A DNA stretch of 30,867 bases from an uncultured Lachnospiraceae bacterium (GCA_902489645.1 CABUAW010000030.1:1-30867); one strand, 5' to 3'; positions 8,418-15,763 are shown, numbered from the stretch's first letter. The notes: generated by a model from the sequence alone, not told the origin. A program made the numbers and translations.

Positions 8418-10544
8418 ATGGATGTAAGCAAAGCAGAATATTTTACAAACCGGGAACTGAGCTGGCTGGATTTTAATTACCGGGTGCTTGCGGAAGCGAG
8501 GGATAAGACAATTCCTCTGTTTGAGCGATTAAAATTTTTAAGTATTACCTCGTCAAATCTGGACGAGTTTTTTATGATTCGTGTGGCTTCTTTAAAAGAT
8601 ATGGTCAATGCAAAGTACGAGAAACCGGATATCGCCGGAATGACGCCTCAGGTACAGCTTGAAGCCATCAGCAAAAAGACCCACGATTTGGTGAATACCC
8701 AGTATACGACTTATAATCGGTCCTTAAAACCGATGCTTCGGCAAAATCAGTTGGTCATTATTGATTCCCATGAGGATTTGAGTAAGTCCCAGAAGGATTA
8801 TGTCAATCAGTATTTTCAGCAGGACGTATATCCGGTATTAACGCCGATGGCAGTGGATTCTTCCCGGCCATTTCCGTTGATTCGGAACAAGTCCCTCAAT
8901 ATTGGCGCTTTGATTTCGGACAAGGAGGACGAATCGGAATATGATTTTGCCACGGTTCAGGTGCCGTCGGTACTTCCGAGATTTATTGAAATCCCATCGG
9001 AGGAAAAAGGCCAGAAAACTTTAATATTACTGGAACAGGTCATTGAAATGAATATCCAGAAGCTGTTTCTTAACTATAAAGTTATTTGCGCCCATCCTTA
9101 CCGGATTATGCGTAATGCGGATTTGAGTATTGACGAGGAGGATGCGGCGGACCTTTTAAAAGAGATTCAGAAGCAATTAAAGCGCCGTCAATGGGGCGAG
9201 GTGATTCGTCTGGAGGTGGAAGACGGTATTGACAAACGACTTCTTAAGATTTTGAAAAAAGCGATGAATGTCAGTGAAGCCTCGATTTACCGGATTAATG
9301 GGCCGCTGGATTTGACATTCTTGATGAAGGTCAATGGCCTGGATGGATATGACCATTTGAAATATCCAAAATATCAACCGCAGCTTTCAAAGGATATTAA
9401 TCCGGAAGAAGACCTTTTTACCCAGATTCGAAGAAAAGATATTTTATTATTCCATCCGTTCCAGAGCTTTGATACGGTGGTGGATTTTGTCCGTCAGGCC
9501 GCCAAAGACCCGGAAGTGTTGGCGATTAAACAGACCCTTTATCGTGTCAGCGGCAATTCGCCGATTATCGCATCTTTAGCGGAGGCTGCTGAAAATGGAA
9601 AACAGGTGACGGTACTGGTCGAATTAAAGGCCCGTTTTGATGAGGAAAATAATATTATCTGGGCGAAGAAGCTGGAAAAGGCCGGCTGTCATGTTATTTA
9701 TGGTCTGGTAGGATTAAAAACCCACAGCAAGATTACGCTGGTTGTCCGTCAGGAGGAAGACGGTATCCGCCGTTATGTTCATCTGGGAACAGGCAATTAT
9801 AATGACAGTACGGCGAAGATGTATACCGACATGGGACTTTTGACCTGTGCCAAACCAATCGGCGAGGATGCCACCGCCGTATTTAATATGCTGTCCGGGT
9901 ATTCCGAACCATTGGCCTGGAACAAGCTGTCCTTGGCGCCTCTTTGGCTCCGCGACCGGTTTATCGAACTGATTCGCCAGGAAGAAGTCAACGCCCGAGA
10001 GGGACGTCCGGCCCATATTATTGCAAAGATGAACTCCCTTTGTGACAAGGGAATCATTATGGCTCTTTATAAAGCTTCGGCGGCCGGTGTAAAAATTGAA
10101 TTGATTATCCGCGGAATCTGCTGCCTGAAAACAGGTATTCCGGGAATCAGCGAAAATATTACGGTAAAATCCATTGTGGGTAATTTCCTTGAACATAGCC
10201 GGATTTTCTATTTCTATAATAATGGATGGGAAAATGTATTTATGGGAAGTGCGGACTGGATGCCGAGAAATCTGGACCGTCGTGTGGAAATTATGTTCCC
10301 GGTGGAAGATGAAGCATGTAAAAAAGAGGTCATGCACATTTTGGATATTCAGCTCCAGGATAATGTCAAAGCCCATTATCTTCAGCCGGACGATACCTAT
10401 CAGAAACCGGACAAACGGGGGAAAATTCTGGTATCTTCTCAGGATTATTTCTGCCAGGAGGCTATGGAGGCCGCGGCGGAAGATAAGAAAAAAGACGAAG
10501 AACTCAGCCGGGTATTTGAACCAATGTATCATAATGAAGACTAG
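8418..10544 (+). CDS. ppk1: Polyphosphate kinase
   Basis: Reversibly transfers the gamma phosphate of ATP to inorganic polyphosphate. The 708-residue protein is of normal length for PPK1. It starts with the typical NRELSWLDFNYRVL segment of the N domain and carries the two active-site histidines of the phospholipase-D-like C domains, His436 (KTHSKIT, the phosphorylated one) and His593 (LEHSRIF). It lies 5 bp after the Ppx-like gene behind a G-rich ribosome site and is followed by a hairpin terminator, so it ends the transcription unit. Confidence 0.97.
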   Translation: MDVSKAEYFTNRELSWLDFNYRVLAEARDKTIPLFERLKFLSITSSNLDEFFMIRVASLKDMVNAKYEKPDIAGMTPQVQLEAISKKTHDLVNTQYTTYNRSLKPMLRQNQLVIIDSHEDLSKSQKDYVNQYFQQDVYPVLTPMAVDSSRPFPLIRNKSLNIGALISDKEDESEYDFATVQVPSVLPRFIEIPSEEKGQKTLILLEQVIEMNIQKLFLNYKVICAHPYRIMRNADLSIDEEDAADLLKEIQKQLKRRQWGEVIRLEVEDGIDKRLLKILKKAMNVSEASIYRINGPLDLTFLMKVNGLDGYDHLKYPKYQPQLSKDINPEEDLFTQIRRKDILLFHPFQSFDTVVDFVRQAAKDPEVLAIKQTLYRVSGNSPIIASLAEAAENGKQVTVLVELKARFDEENNIIWAKKLEKAGCHVIYGLVGLKTHSKITLVVRQEEDGIRRYVHLGTGNYNDSTAKMYTDMGLLTCAKPIGEDATAVFNMLSGYSEPLAWNKLSLAPLWLRDRFIELIRQEEVNAREGRPAHIIAKMNSLCDKGIIMALYKASAAGVKIELIIRGICCLKTGIPGISENITVKSIVGNFLEHSRIFYFYNNGWENVFMGSADWMPRNLDRRVEIMFPVEDEACKKEVMHILDIQLQDNVKAHYLQPDDTYQKPDKRGKILVSSQDYFCQEAMEAAAEDKKKDEELSRVFEPMYHNED

Positions 10545-10588
10545 AGCTTAAATTCGTCTTGTAAAATTTATTTATCTAAAACCTTGAG

Positions 10589-10619
10589 TCCGGGGAGCGG
10601 TGGCAAGCCCCTCCCCGGA
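10589..10619. terminator. GC-rich hairpin after ppk1, possibly bidirectional
   Basis: TCCGGGGAG (10589-10597) pairs perfectly with CTCCCCGGA (10611-10619) around a 13-base loop. The plus-strand tail is AT-rich with interrupted T runs (TATATATTTTAATT) instead of a clean U tract. It stands between convergent genes, so it can serve both. Confidence 0.65.
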
Positions 10620-10664
10620 TATATATTTTAATTAATTTTTCTTTTGTATTTTCTATTTCATTTA

Positions 10665-11246
10665 TCAGGCGGTTTTTCTTTCGAGTTCATCCACTTTTTT
10701 TGTAAGATTTTGTACCATATCAATAACCAAAGATAAATTGTCATTTTCCAATTTTGCAATCCGATAATATTGATTTAAATTATCAACATCCTTCTGCACA
10801 TGATTGATTTTATCTTCTAAGATGATTCGTGTACGTTCCATTTCTTCCAGAAGCAGATTTTCCGAGTCTCGGAGTTTCTTATCCATGGTATGAACCATTC
10901 GGTTTTCGAGACTATCAAGCTTTTCATCCATGGTATGAACCATTCGGTTTTCGAGACTTTCAAGTTTCTCGTCCATTCTGCTTTCGAGATTTTCGAGCTT
11001 CTCGTCCATTCTGCTTTCGAGATTTTCAAGCTTCATATCCATTCTGCTTTCGAGACTATCGAGCTTCTCGTCCATTCTGTTTTCGAGGTTTTCAAGCTTT
11101 TCATCCATGGTATGAACCATTCTGTTTTCCAGATTATCAAGTTTTTCATCCATGATGTCCGTCAGTTCTGTCTTAAAACCGGAAAATTTTTCATCCAAAA
11201 CATCGTTCATTAAGGATTTCAGCGTCATTAAGGTTTCGTTATCCAA
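10665..11246 (-). CDS. Repetitive coiled-coil protein with 11- and 15-residue units
   Basis: 193 residues, no signal peptide or membrane segment, highly charged. Residues 32-150 divide exactly into units beginning MDEKL or a variant: 15, 11, 11, 11, 11, then four of 15. The consensus is MDEKLxxLExR, with RMVHT extending the long unit. Hydrophobic Met/Leu positions recur every 3-4 residues. Mixed 11 and 15 periods are typical of right-handed or nearly straight coiled coils. The start is TTG, fixed by AGGAGG (plus strand 11255-11260) 8 bases upstream; a nearby ATG is out of frame and stops at once. The C-terminal part (about 150-193) is a less regular helix. No family or function recognised; a structural or scaffolding role is a guess. 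Confidence 0.8.
   Translation of the reverse strand: MDNETLMTLKSLMNDVLDEKFSGFKTELTDIMDEKLDNLENRMVHTMDEKLENLENRMDEKLDSLESRMDMKLENLESRMDEKLENLESRMDEKLESLENRMVHTMDEKLDSLENRMVHTMDKKLRDSENLLLEEMERTRIILEDKINHVQKDVDNLNQYYRIAKLENDNLSLVIDMVQNLTKKVDELERKTA
10887..11153 (-). repeat. In-gene 33-bp and 45-bp tandem repeats
   Basis: The DNA encoding residues 32-120 of the coiled-coil protein consists of seven near-identical units, four of 33 bp and three of 45 bp. Repeated words such as the complement of TCGAGATTTTCGAGC are visible. Such DNA can change copy number by slippage or recombination while keeping the reading frame. Confidence 0.85.
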
Positions 11247-11308
11247 TAGGCATTCCTCCTGATGTAATGATATGTACTGTCAGAACCTTGCCATTTCCGA
11301 CTAAGACA

Positions 11309-11314
11309 ATTATA
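11309..11314 (-). promoter_or_regulatory. Possible -10 box for the coiled-coil gene
   Basis: On the minus strand a TATAAT hexamer lies about 60 bases before the TTG start. The region 16-18 bp further upstream has no good -35 box, so this is tentative. Confidence 0.35.
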
Positions 11315-11382
11315 GTATATTTGATAAAAAAAGGAAATCTTATTTTTGATGAAAAAAAGTTTCAAAAAAGTTATAAAATCTG

Positions 11383-11411
11383 TTGACAAAGTAAATATTC
11401 TGTTGTATACT
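11383..11411 (+). promoter_or_regulatory. Strong promoter of tRNA-Gly
   Basis: A consensus -35 TTGACA (11383-11388), a 17-bp spacer and a -10 TATACT (11406-11411) lie 28 bp before the tRNA. This is the best-matching promoter in the window, as expected for a stable RNA gene. Confidence 0.85.
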
Positions 11412-11439
11412 CATACTTGCCTTTGAGATGAGGCCGTAA

Positions 11440-11511
11440 GCGCGAGTGGCTCAGTGGTGGAGTATCGCCTTGCCAAGGCGAGGGTCGCGGGTTCGAATCC
11501 CGTCTCGCGCT
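11440..11511 (+). tRNA. tRNA-Gly (anticodon GCC)
   Basis: A full cloverleaf of 72 nucleotides. The acceptor stem is GCGCGAG/CTCGCGC, the D arm GCTC...GAGT, the anticodon stem TCGCC/GGCGA around loop TTGCCAA (anticodon GCC), and the T arm GCGGG TTCGAAT CCCGT. The discriminator base is T. No CCA is encoded after it (CTT follows), so the 3' CCA must be added enzymatically. Confidence 0.95.
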
Positions 11512-11515
11512 CTTT

Positions 11516-11545
11516 AGAACCCGATATGTTATCGGGTTCTTTTTG
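11516..11545 (+). terminator. Intrinsic terminator after tRNA-Gly
   Basis: A perfect 11-bp stem, AGAACCCGATA (11516-11526) with TATCGGGTTCT (11530-11540), has a 3-base TGT loop and is followed by a T run. It starts 4 bases after the tRNA end. Confidence 0.93.
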
Positions 11546-11601
11546 TTTCATAGAAAATAAATTCAATTAAGATTTGTAGAATGAAGAAAGGCGGCGGTGA
11601 G

Positions 11602-11895
11602 ATGATTAAGCATATCGTCTGTTTTAAGTTGAAGGATAACAGTGATGCGAGTAAGAAAAAGACAAAGGAAATTTTGATGTCTATGAAGGATAAGGTTCCG
11701 ATGGTACGGGACATTCAGGTCGGCGTGGATTTCTTAAAGTCGCCGCGTTCCTATGATATTATTTTACAGGTGGAGCTGGATGACAGAAAGGCTTTGGACG
11801 CCTATCAGGAGGACCCATATCACGTAGGGGTTGTCAAGGAATATATGCATCAGGCAATGGAAGCCAGTATAGCCATTGACTATGACTTAGATTAA
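11602..11895 (+). CDS. Dabb (stress-responsive A/B barrel) domain protein
   Basis: 97 residues with the ferredoxin-like Dabb pattern: MIKHIVCFKLK at the start, SYDIILQVELDD in the middle and DPYHVGVVKEYM near the end. Dabb proteins are small dimeric barrels of varied or unknown function. The ATG at 11602 is preferred over an in-frame ATG at 11581, because a GGCGG(T) ribosome-like stretch precedes it and the domain begins exactly there. The gene stands between the tRNA terminator and another hairpin. Its substrate is unknown. Confidence 0.8.
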   Translation: MIKHIVCFKLKDNSDASKKKTKEILMSMKDKVPMVRDIQVGVDFLKSPRSYDIILQVELDDRKALDAYQEDPYHVGVVKEYMHQAMEASIAIDYDLD

Positions 11896-11918
11896 GCCGA
11901 ATAGGGTACAGAGGATGA

Positions 11919-11951
11919 AAAGCCGGGGCGATTACTCCGGCTTTGCTTTTT
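11919..11951 (+). terminator. Hairpin terminator between Dabb gene and TauE/SafE gene
   Basis: AAAGCCGG (11919-11926) pairs with CCGGCTTT (11937-11944) around a 10-base loop, followed by GCTTTTT. The T run ends directly at the GGAGGA ribosome site of the next gene, so it could also act as an attenuator. Confidence 0.75.
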
Positions 11952-11960
11952 GGAGGAATT

Positions 11961-12737
11961 ATGGATACATTTACATTATCATTGCCATTGTTGGGCATGA
12001 TTTGTTTTTTTGTATTTTTCGCCGGATTTGTGGACGCGGCGGCCGGAGGCGGGGGACTTATTTCACTTCCGGCTTATATTGCCGCCGGGATGCCGGTTCA
12101 TATGGCCTATGGCTGTAATAAATTTTCAAGCGCCTGTGGAACGACATTGGCTTCTCTGCGGTTTTTTAAAAATCGGGCGATGGATGTCCAAACGGCTCTG
12201 TTGGCGGCGGCCGGTTCCTTTATTGGTTCGGGGACGGCGGCCCGGATTGTTCTTATGCTGGATGAACAGATTCTAAAGCGTATGGTTATTATCGTTCTTC
12301 CCATCGCGGCAATGGTGATTTTTTTAAACAGGGGCTATGGAGAAGAAAATCATTCAGAGACTCTTTCAAAGAGGCGGAAAGTGATTTTTGCATGGATGAT
12401 TGGCCTTTTTATTGGTTTTTATGACGGTATGGTCGGGCCGGGAACAGGGACCTTCGCCATTATAGCTTTTTCAATATTTATGAAATATGATTTAAAAACG
12501 GCATCAGGAAATGCAAAGCTTCTCAATCTAGCGTCAAATTATGCATCGCTTATTACCTATGCACTGAACGGAAATGTCCTTTGGATGGCTGCGCTGCCGG
12601 CTGCGGTCTGCAATGTCCTCGGAAGTTATATGGGCTCCGGTATGGCATTGAGAAAGGGCGCTTCCTTTATACGGCCGATGATTCTTTGCGTTATGATTCT
12701 TTTAATGATTAAGATTGTATCCGATATTATTTTATGA
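11961..12737 (+). CDS. TauE/SafE family membrane permease
   Basis: 258 residues, mostly hydrophobic, with about eight predicted membrane helices. The family pattern is visible: FAGFVDAAAGGGGLISLPA near the N-terminus and FIGFYDGMVGPGTGTF in the second half, the duplicated glycine-rich motif of the TauE/SafE (formerly DUF81) family. Characterised members export sulfite, sulfoacetate or related organic anions; the substrate here is unknown. The start ATG at 11961 has GGAGGA (11952-11957) 3 bases upstream; an upstream in-frame start at 11943 would begin inside the terminator. The presence of a siroheme reductase 8 kb downstream is suggestive but not evidence of linkage. Confidence 0.88.
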   Translation: MDTFTLSLPLLGMICFFVFFAGFVDAAAGGGGLISLPAYIAAGMPVHMAYGCNKFSSACGTTLASLRFFKNRAMDVQTALLAAAGSFIGSGTAARIVLMLDEQILKRMVIIVLPIAAMVIFLNRGYGEENHSETLSKRRKVIFAWMIGLFIGFYDGMVGPGTGTFAIIAFSIFMKYDLKTASGNAKLLNLASNYASLITYALNGNVLWMAALPAAVCNVLGSYMGSGMALRKGASFIRPMILCVMILLMIKIVSDIIL

Positions 12738-12743
12738 TAGAAT
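12715..12743 (+). promoter_or_regulatory. Promoter candidate for the small membrane ORF unit
   Basis: TTGTAT (12715-12720), a 17-bp spacer and TAGAAT (12738-12743), with a TG extending the -10. The TG belongs to the TGA stop of the permease gene. Confidence 0.5.
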
Positions 12744-12782
12744 GGTAAAATGATTGAAAACCTTTTGAAGGGAGATAAGTAT

Positions 12783-12956
12783 ATGAAATTATCACAGAAG
12801 CAGATAAATCAAATAACCGCATGTATTCAAATGATACTGTGCGGTATCATGGCCGCCTTTGCATTTGAACGGGAAATCCGTGTCGGATACAAGGTAACCA
12901 ATAAGCTGAAAAAAAGACGAATTAAAAAAGAAAAGAGAAAGGGAACAGCAGTATGA
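12783..12956 (+). CDS. Small membrane-associated protein, unknown
   Basis: 57 residues. One hydrophobic helix (about 10-30, ITACIQMILCGIMAAFAF) is followed by a strongly basic tail (KLKKRRIKKEKRK), predicting a single-pass protein with a cytosolic C-terminus. AAGGGAG precedes the ATG at 12783. Its stop overlaps the start of the COG2426 gene (ATGA), so the two are translationally coupled, which supports it being real. No family recognised. Confidence 0.65.
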   Translation: MKLSQKQINQITACIQMILCGIMAAFAFEREIRVGYKVTNKLKKRRIKKEKRKGTAV

Positions 12957-13462
12957 CAGATTCTTTGATTACCTGGCTTACCACCAACTTAAACGGTGTC
13001 GTTTCTAAAGAGATGATTGTATTTATTATCTCCATGATACCGATTTTGGAACTTCGGGGCGGACTGGTTGCGGCATCGCTTTTGAAAATTCCTCTTTTCA
13101 AGGCTGTTGGCCTGTGTATCGTGGGGAATATTATTCCGGTACCGTTTATTCTGGCTTTTATTACGCCAATTTTCAATTGGTTAAAAAAGACACGGTGGCT
13201 GAGAACGAAGATTGAGAAACTGGAATCTAAATCCATGGGAAAGAGTGAACAAATCCAAAAATATGAGTTTATTGGATTGGTACTTTTTGTTGGTATCCCA
13301 TTGCCGGGAACCGGGGCCTGGACAGGTTCACTGATTGCATCTTTATTGGATATTAAATTCAAAAAGGCATTTCCGGCGGTTATCCTTGGTATTCTTATGG
13401 CCACAGTGATTATGTGTATTATCACTTATTTTATTCCATGGATGGTAACGAATGTATTTTAA
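12953..13462 (+). CDS. COG2426 'small multidrug export' family membrane protein
   Basis: 169 residues with four or so hydrophobic segments. The conserved ISMIPILELRGGLV stretch and VGIPLPGTGAWTGSLIA motif match the Sm_multidrug_ex family (PF06695, COG2426). The family name is historical and transport of drugs is not established for most members; the ELRGG and PLPGTGAW motifs resemble those of DedA-type membrane proteins. The start overlaps the preceding small ORF. Confidence 0.8.
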   Translation: MTDSLITWLTTNLNGVVSKEMIVFIISMIPILELRGGLVAASLLKIPLFKAVGLCIVGNIIPVPFILAFITPIFNWLKKTRWLRTKIEKLESKSMGKSEQIQKYEFIGLVLFVGIPLPGTGAWTGSLIASLLDIKFKKAFPAVILGILMATVIMCIITYFIPWMVTNVF

Positions 13463-13470
13463 CGCGTGTG

Positions 13471-13496
13471 AATGCTCTGCTTGACGGCAGGGCATT
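13471..13496 (+). other. Hairpin between COG2426 gene and M50 protease gene
   Basis: AATGCTCTGC (13471-13480) pairs with GCAGGGCATT (13487-13496), ten pairs with one G-U, around loop TTGACG. No T run follows, so it is not a standard terminator. A TATTAT -10-like box with upstream TG lies at 13502-13507, but the resulting leader would be too short for a ribosome site. Confidence 0.5.
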
Positions 13497-13521
13497 TCTG
13501 ATATTATTGGGATGTGAGAAG

Positions 13522-14157
13522 ATGAATTATAATGATTTGATTTATATTGTTCCGGCCGCATTGCTGGCCATTACCGGACATGAGTTTGCTCACGGCTATG
13601 TTTCATGGAAAATGGGAGACCCGACGCCGAAGGAGGACGGAAGGTTATCGTTGAACCCGTTTCATCATTTGGATGTGATGGGAACCCTCTGTCTGATTTT
13701 GTTTCGGTTTGGCTGGGCCAAGCCAGTACGGATTAATTCCTGGTACTATAAAGACCGGAAGAAAGGTGTTCTTTGTACGGCACTGGCCGGCCCGGCGGCG
13801 AACTTTATCATGGCCTTTATTGGTTTGTTCGGTATGGGCCTGATTTATAAATTTACAGCGGGGCGTGCAGGTGCGATTCTTGTTTATCTGTTTAATCTGC
13901 TCAATTATTTTGCTGTTTTAAATATCGGACTTGGCGTTTTTAATCTGATTCCCGTGCCGCCGTTGGACGGCTCAAAAGCCTATGGAATCCTGGTCCACAA
14001 TGATGAAAATTATATGGAAAAACACGTCAACCGTTACGGCTATTTTGTTCTTGCAATTCTTGCGGTGACGGGGATATTATCCATTCCAATGCGTCTGGCT
14101 CAGAATGTGGTTATTGGCTTTATGTATGGAATTGTCCGGTTTATTTTAAGATTTTAA
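13522..14157 (+). CDS. Site-2-type membrane metalloprotease (peptidase M50)
   Basis: 211 residues with several membrane helices. The zinc motif HEFAH (20-24) lies in the first helix, LAGPAANFIMA follows in the middle, and the third ligand motif LGVFNLIPVPPLDGSK is in the second half. This matches the short YwhC/FtsH-independent M50 group without PDZ domain. Substrates of this group are mostly unknown. The ATG at 13522 is chosen because the mature family start (about 15 residues before HExxH) begins there; the open frame extends upstream without homology. Convergent with the GNAT gene, overlapping 3-4 bases at the stops. Confidence 0.88.
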   Translation: MNYNDLIYIVPAALLAITGHEFAHGYVSWKMGDPTPKEDGRLSLNPFHHLDVMGTLCLILFRFGWAKPVRINSWYYKDRKKGVLCTALAGPAANFIMAFIGLFGMGLIYKFTAGRAGAILVYLFNLLNYFAVLNIGLGVFNLIPVPPLDGSKAYGILVHNDENYMEKHVNRYGYFVLAILAVTGILSIPMRLAQNVVIGFMYGIVRFILRF

Positions 14158-14621
14158 TTCGATGGGCGGGGTACGATGTATTCGCATTGAACATCGGCCC
14201 GTTCATATTCATCGCCCCTGTCAAGGGCGATACGTTTAAAGCCAAATTTCTCATAAATGTGAAGCGCCTGGGTCAATATATGATTGGAAATTAAAGTGAT
14301 TTTTTCGGCACCGTGGGCGACGGCATAGTCCATACAGGCTTTGAAAACAGAGCTGCCGGCGCCTGTTCCGGTGTGCTGTCCGCTGGCAGCCAGTTTGCAG
14401 ATTTCCCATACATTGCTGCCGAAGGGATAGACCATACATGTGGCAAGCACCTTTTCGTTTTCAACCGCAAAAAATATCATGCCATCCTCTTTTAAAAAAT
14501 CATCAACATGGGACAGGATATCTCTGTCCTCCTGTTCCATAACAAAAAATCTTTCTACCCAGGCTGTGTTTAAATCAATAAAATCTTGTTTATATTTTTC
14601 CTGATATTGAATAACCTCCAT
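14154..14621 (-). CDS. GNAT family N-acetyltransferase
   Basis: 155 residues. The acetyl-CoA-binding motif A is visible as QHTGTGAG, preceded by the beta-strand EICKLAAS, and the C-terminal ALHIYEKFGFKRI is typical of GNATs. Three in-frame ATGs are near the 5' end; 14621 is preferred because GAGG lies 7 bases upstream, whereas the ATG two codons earlier is only one base from it. Substrate unknown. It is downstream of the LysR gene on the same strand but has its own promoter-like elements. Confidence 0.85.
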   Translation of the reverse strand: MEVIQYQEKYKQDFIDLNTAWVERFFVMEQEDRDILSHVDDFLKEDGMIFFAVENEKVLATCMVYPFGSNVWEICKLAASGQHTGTGAGSSVFKACMDYAVAHGAEKITLISNHILTQALHIYEKFGFKRIALDRGDEYERADVQCEYIVPRPSN

Positions 14622-14652
14622 ATTCATACCTCGTTTCCTGAATTTTGATTTT

Positions 14653-14681
14653 AGTATAGCGTTCATTTATAAATAAGTAAA
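14653..14681 (-). promoter_or_regulatory. Promoter candidate for GNAT gene
   Basis: On the minus strand TTTACT (14676-14681), a 17-bp spacer and TATACT (14653-14658) lie about 30 bases before the start codon. Confidence 0.5.
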
Positions 14682-14722
14682 ACGAAAAAAACTAATGCAA
14701 ATATAAGGAAACGTAATATATA

Positions 14723-15592
14723 TTATGGCAATTCTTCGACCCGGGATTTCAGGTAACTGATAAAACGTCGGCTGGCGATGGGGAGACTGCTTTTGTCTTT
14801 ATAGCCGATGGCAATGGTACGGGAAACCGGAGGATTGGTCGGCCTTAAAGCCAGACGGTAATTGGTCCGATGCAATATAAGTTCGGCCAGAATACTGACA
14901 CCCAGTCCGGCCTCAACCATTGTCATGATGGCATAGTCGTCATGAATCGTGTATTTGACATTTGGCGCGGCGCCGATGGACTTGAAAGCCTCCAGCGGTT
15001 CATAATAATGGCCTTCTTCAAGAAGAATGAAAGGCTCTGATGCCAGTGTCTCTAAAGGAATCACATCATTTTCGGCCAGTGGATGGTTCTCGGGAAGGAC
15101 GGCCAGCATGGCGCCCTCCTTTAAAACAATGGTTTCTATATCACTGACGGCCCTGGGATTAACAAAGCCAAAATCTACGGCGCCGGTTTTAATCCATTCC
15201 TGGATAGAAGTGTAATCCCCCTGATGAATGACAAATTCAACGCCCGGGTATCGGGCCTGAAAGTTTTTTAAAAGCTCCGGCATCCAATGGGCGGATATGC
15301 TGGCCAGTGTTCCCATACGGATGACGCCGGTCTCCAGACCACGGATTTCCCTGGCCTTTTCCTGAGCGGCAAAGTATTGATAAATGGTTCGCTCAAGATA
15401 GGGATAAAGTTCGGCGCCTTCGATGGTCAGCTTTGTTCCGGTACGAGAGCGGTGGAGAAGCTTGATAGACAGCTCATCCTCCAGAGAGGCAATCATCTGA
15501 CTCATGGCGGACTGGGTATAGCCCAGGGCGTCGGCGGCTTTTGAAAAACTCCCCAATTCTACAATTTTTTGTAAAGCAATATAGCGTTTCAT
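14723..15592 (-). CDS. LysR-type transcriptional regulator
   Basis: 289 residues, normal for the family. The N-terminal winged helix-turn-helix (about 1-60) shows GSFSKAADALGYTQSAMSQMIASLE. The effector-binding periplasmic-binding-like domain (about 90-289) follows, with GVIRMGTLASIS and GLGVSILAELIL. AAAGGAGG lies 8 bases before the ATG. The regulator is divergent from the DEAD-box helicase and upstream of the GNAT gene; LysR proteins often control adjacent genes, but no operator is demonstrated here. Confidence 0.93.
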   Translation of the reverse strand: MKRYIALQKIVELGSFSKAADALGYTQSAMSQMIASLEDELSIKLLHRSRTGTKLTIEGAELYPYLERTIYQYFAAQEKAREIRGLETGVIRMGTLASISAHWMPELLKNFQARYPGVEFVIHQGDYTSIQEWIKTGAVDFGFVNPRAVSDIETIVLKEGAMLAVLPENHPLAENDVIPLETLASEPFILLEEGHYYEPLEAFKSIGAAPNVKYTIHDDYAIMTMVEAGLGVSILAELILHRTNYRLALRPTNPPVSRTIAIGYKDKSSLPIASRRFISYLKSRVEELP

Positions 15593-15616
15593 TTCCCGAA
15601 CCTCCTTTTAATTCCA

Positions 15617-15646
15617 ATTATAAAACTCCCCGGGGCGCCTGGTCAA
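15617..15646 (-). promoter_or_regulatory. Promoter of LysR gene
   Basis: Minus-strand TTGACC (15641-15646), an 18-bp spacer and a perfect TATAAT (15617-15622). The spacer contains the 8-bp palindrome CCCCGGGG. The predicted leader is only about 17 bases, just enough for the AGGAGG site. Confidence 0.65.
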
Positions 15647-15691
15647 CCTGAAAGGAGCGGATGGATTCGGGGAAAAAGATGGAATATCCGG

Positions 15692-15719
15692 TTGATTAAA
15701 AAACTTTTATCGGTATAAT
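15692..15719 (+). promoter_or_regulatory. Promoter of DEAD-box helicase gene
   Basis: TTGATT (15692-15697), a 16-bp spacer and a perfect TATAAT (15714-15719). A TCGGTA at the -10 and TTACCGA about 20 bp downstream form a loose inverted repeat. Confidence 0.65.
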
Positions 15720-15763
15720 ATAATAGACAAAAAATATTACCGAATCATTAGAAAGAGGAAAGA

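Noticed and set aside
10887..11153. Regular 33/45-bp repeats resembling a CRISPR or minisatellite array
   Set aside because: There are no unique spacers, and the units keep one reading frame of a coiled-coil protein with a good ribosome site.
10829..11155. Plus-strand open frame with aromatic-rich repeats (108 residues) over the coiled-coil gene
   Set aside because: It is the antisense shadow of the repeat gene and lacks a ribosome site; the minus-strand frame has AGGAGG and sensible composition.
15628..15635. CCCCGGGG palindrome as LysR operator
   Set aside because: LysR sites usually follow T-N11-A at greater length; an 8-bp GC palindrome alone is not enough evidence.
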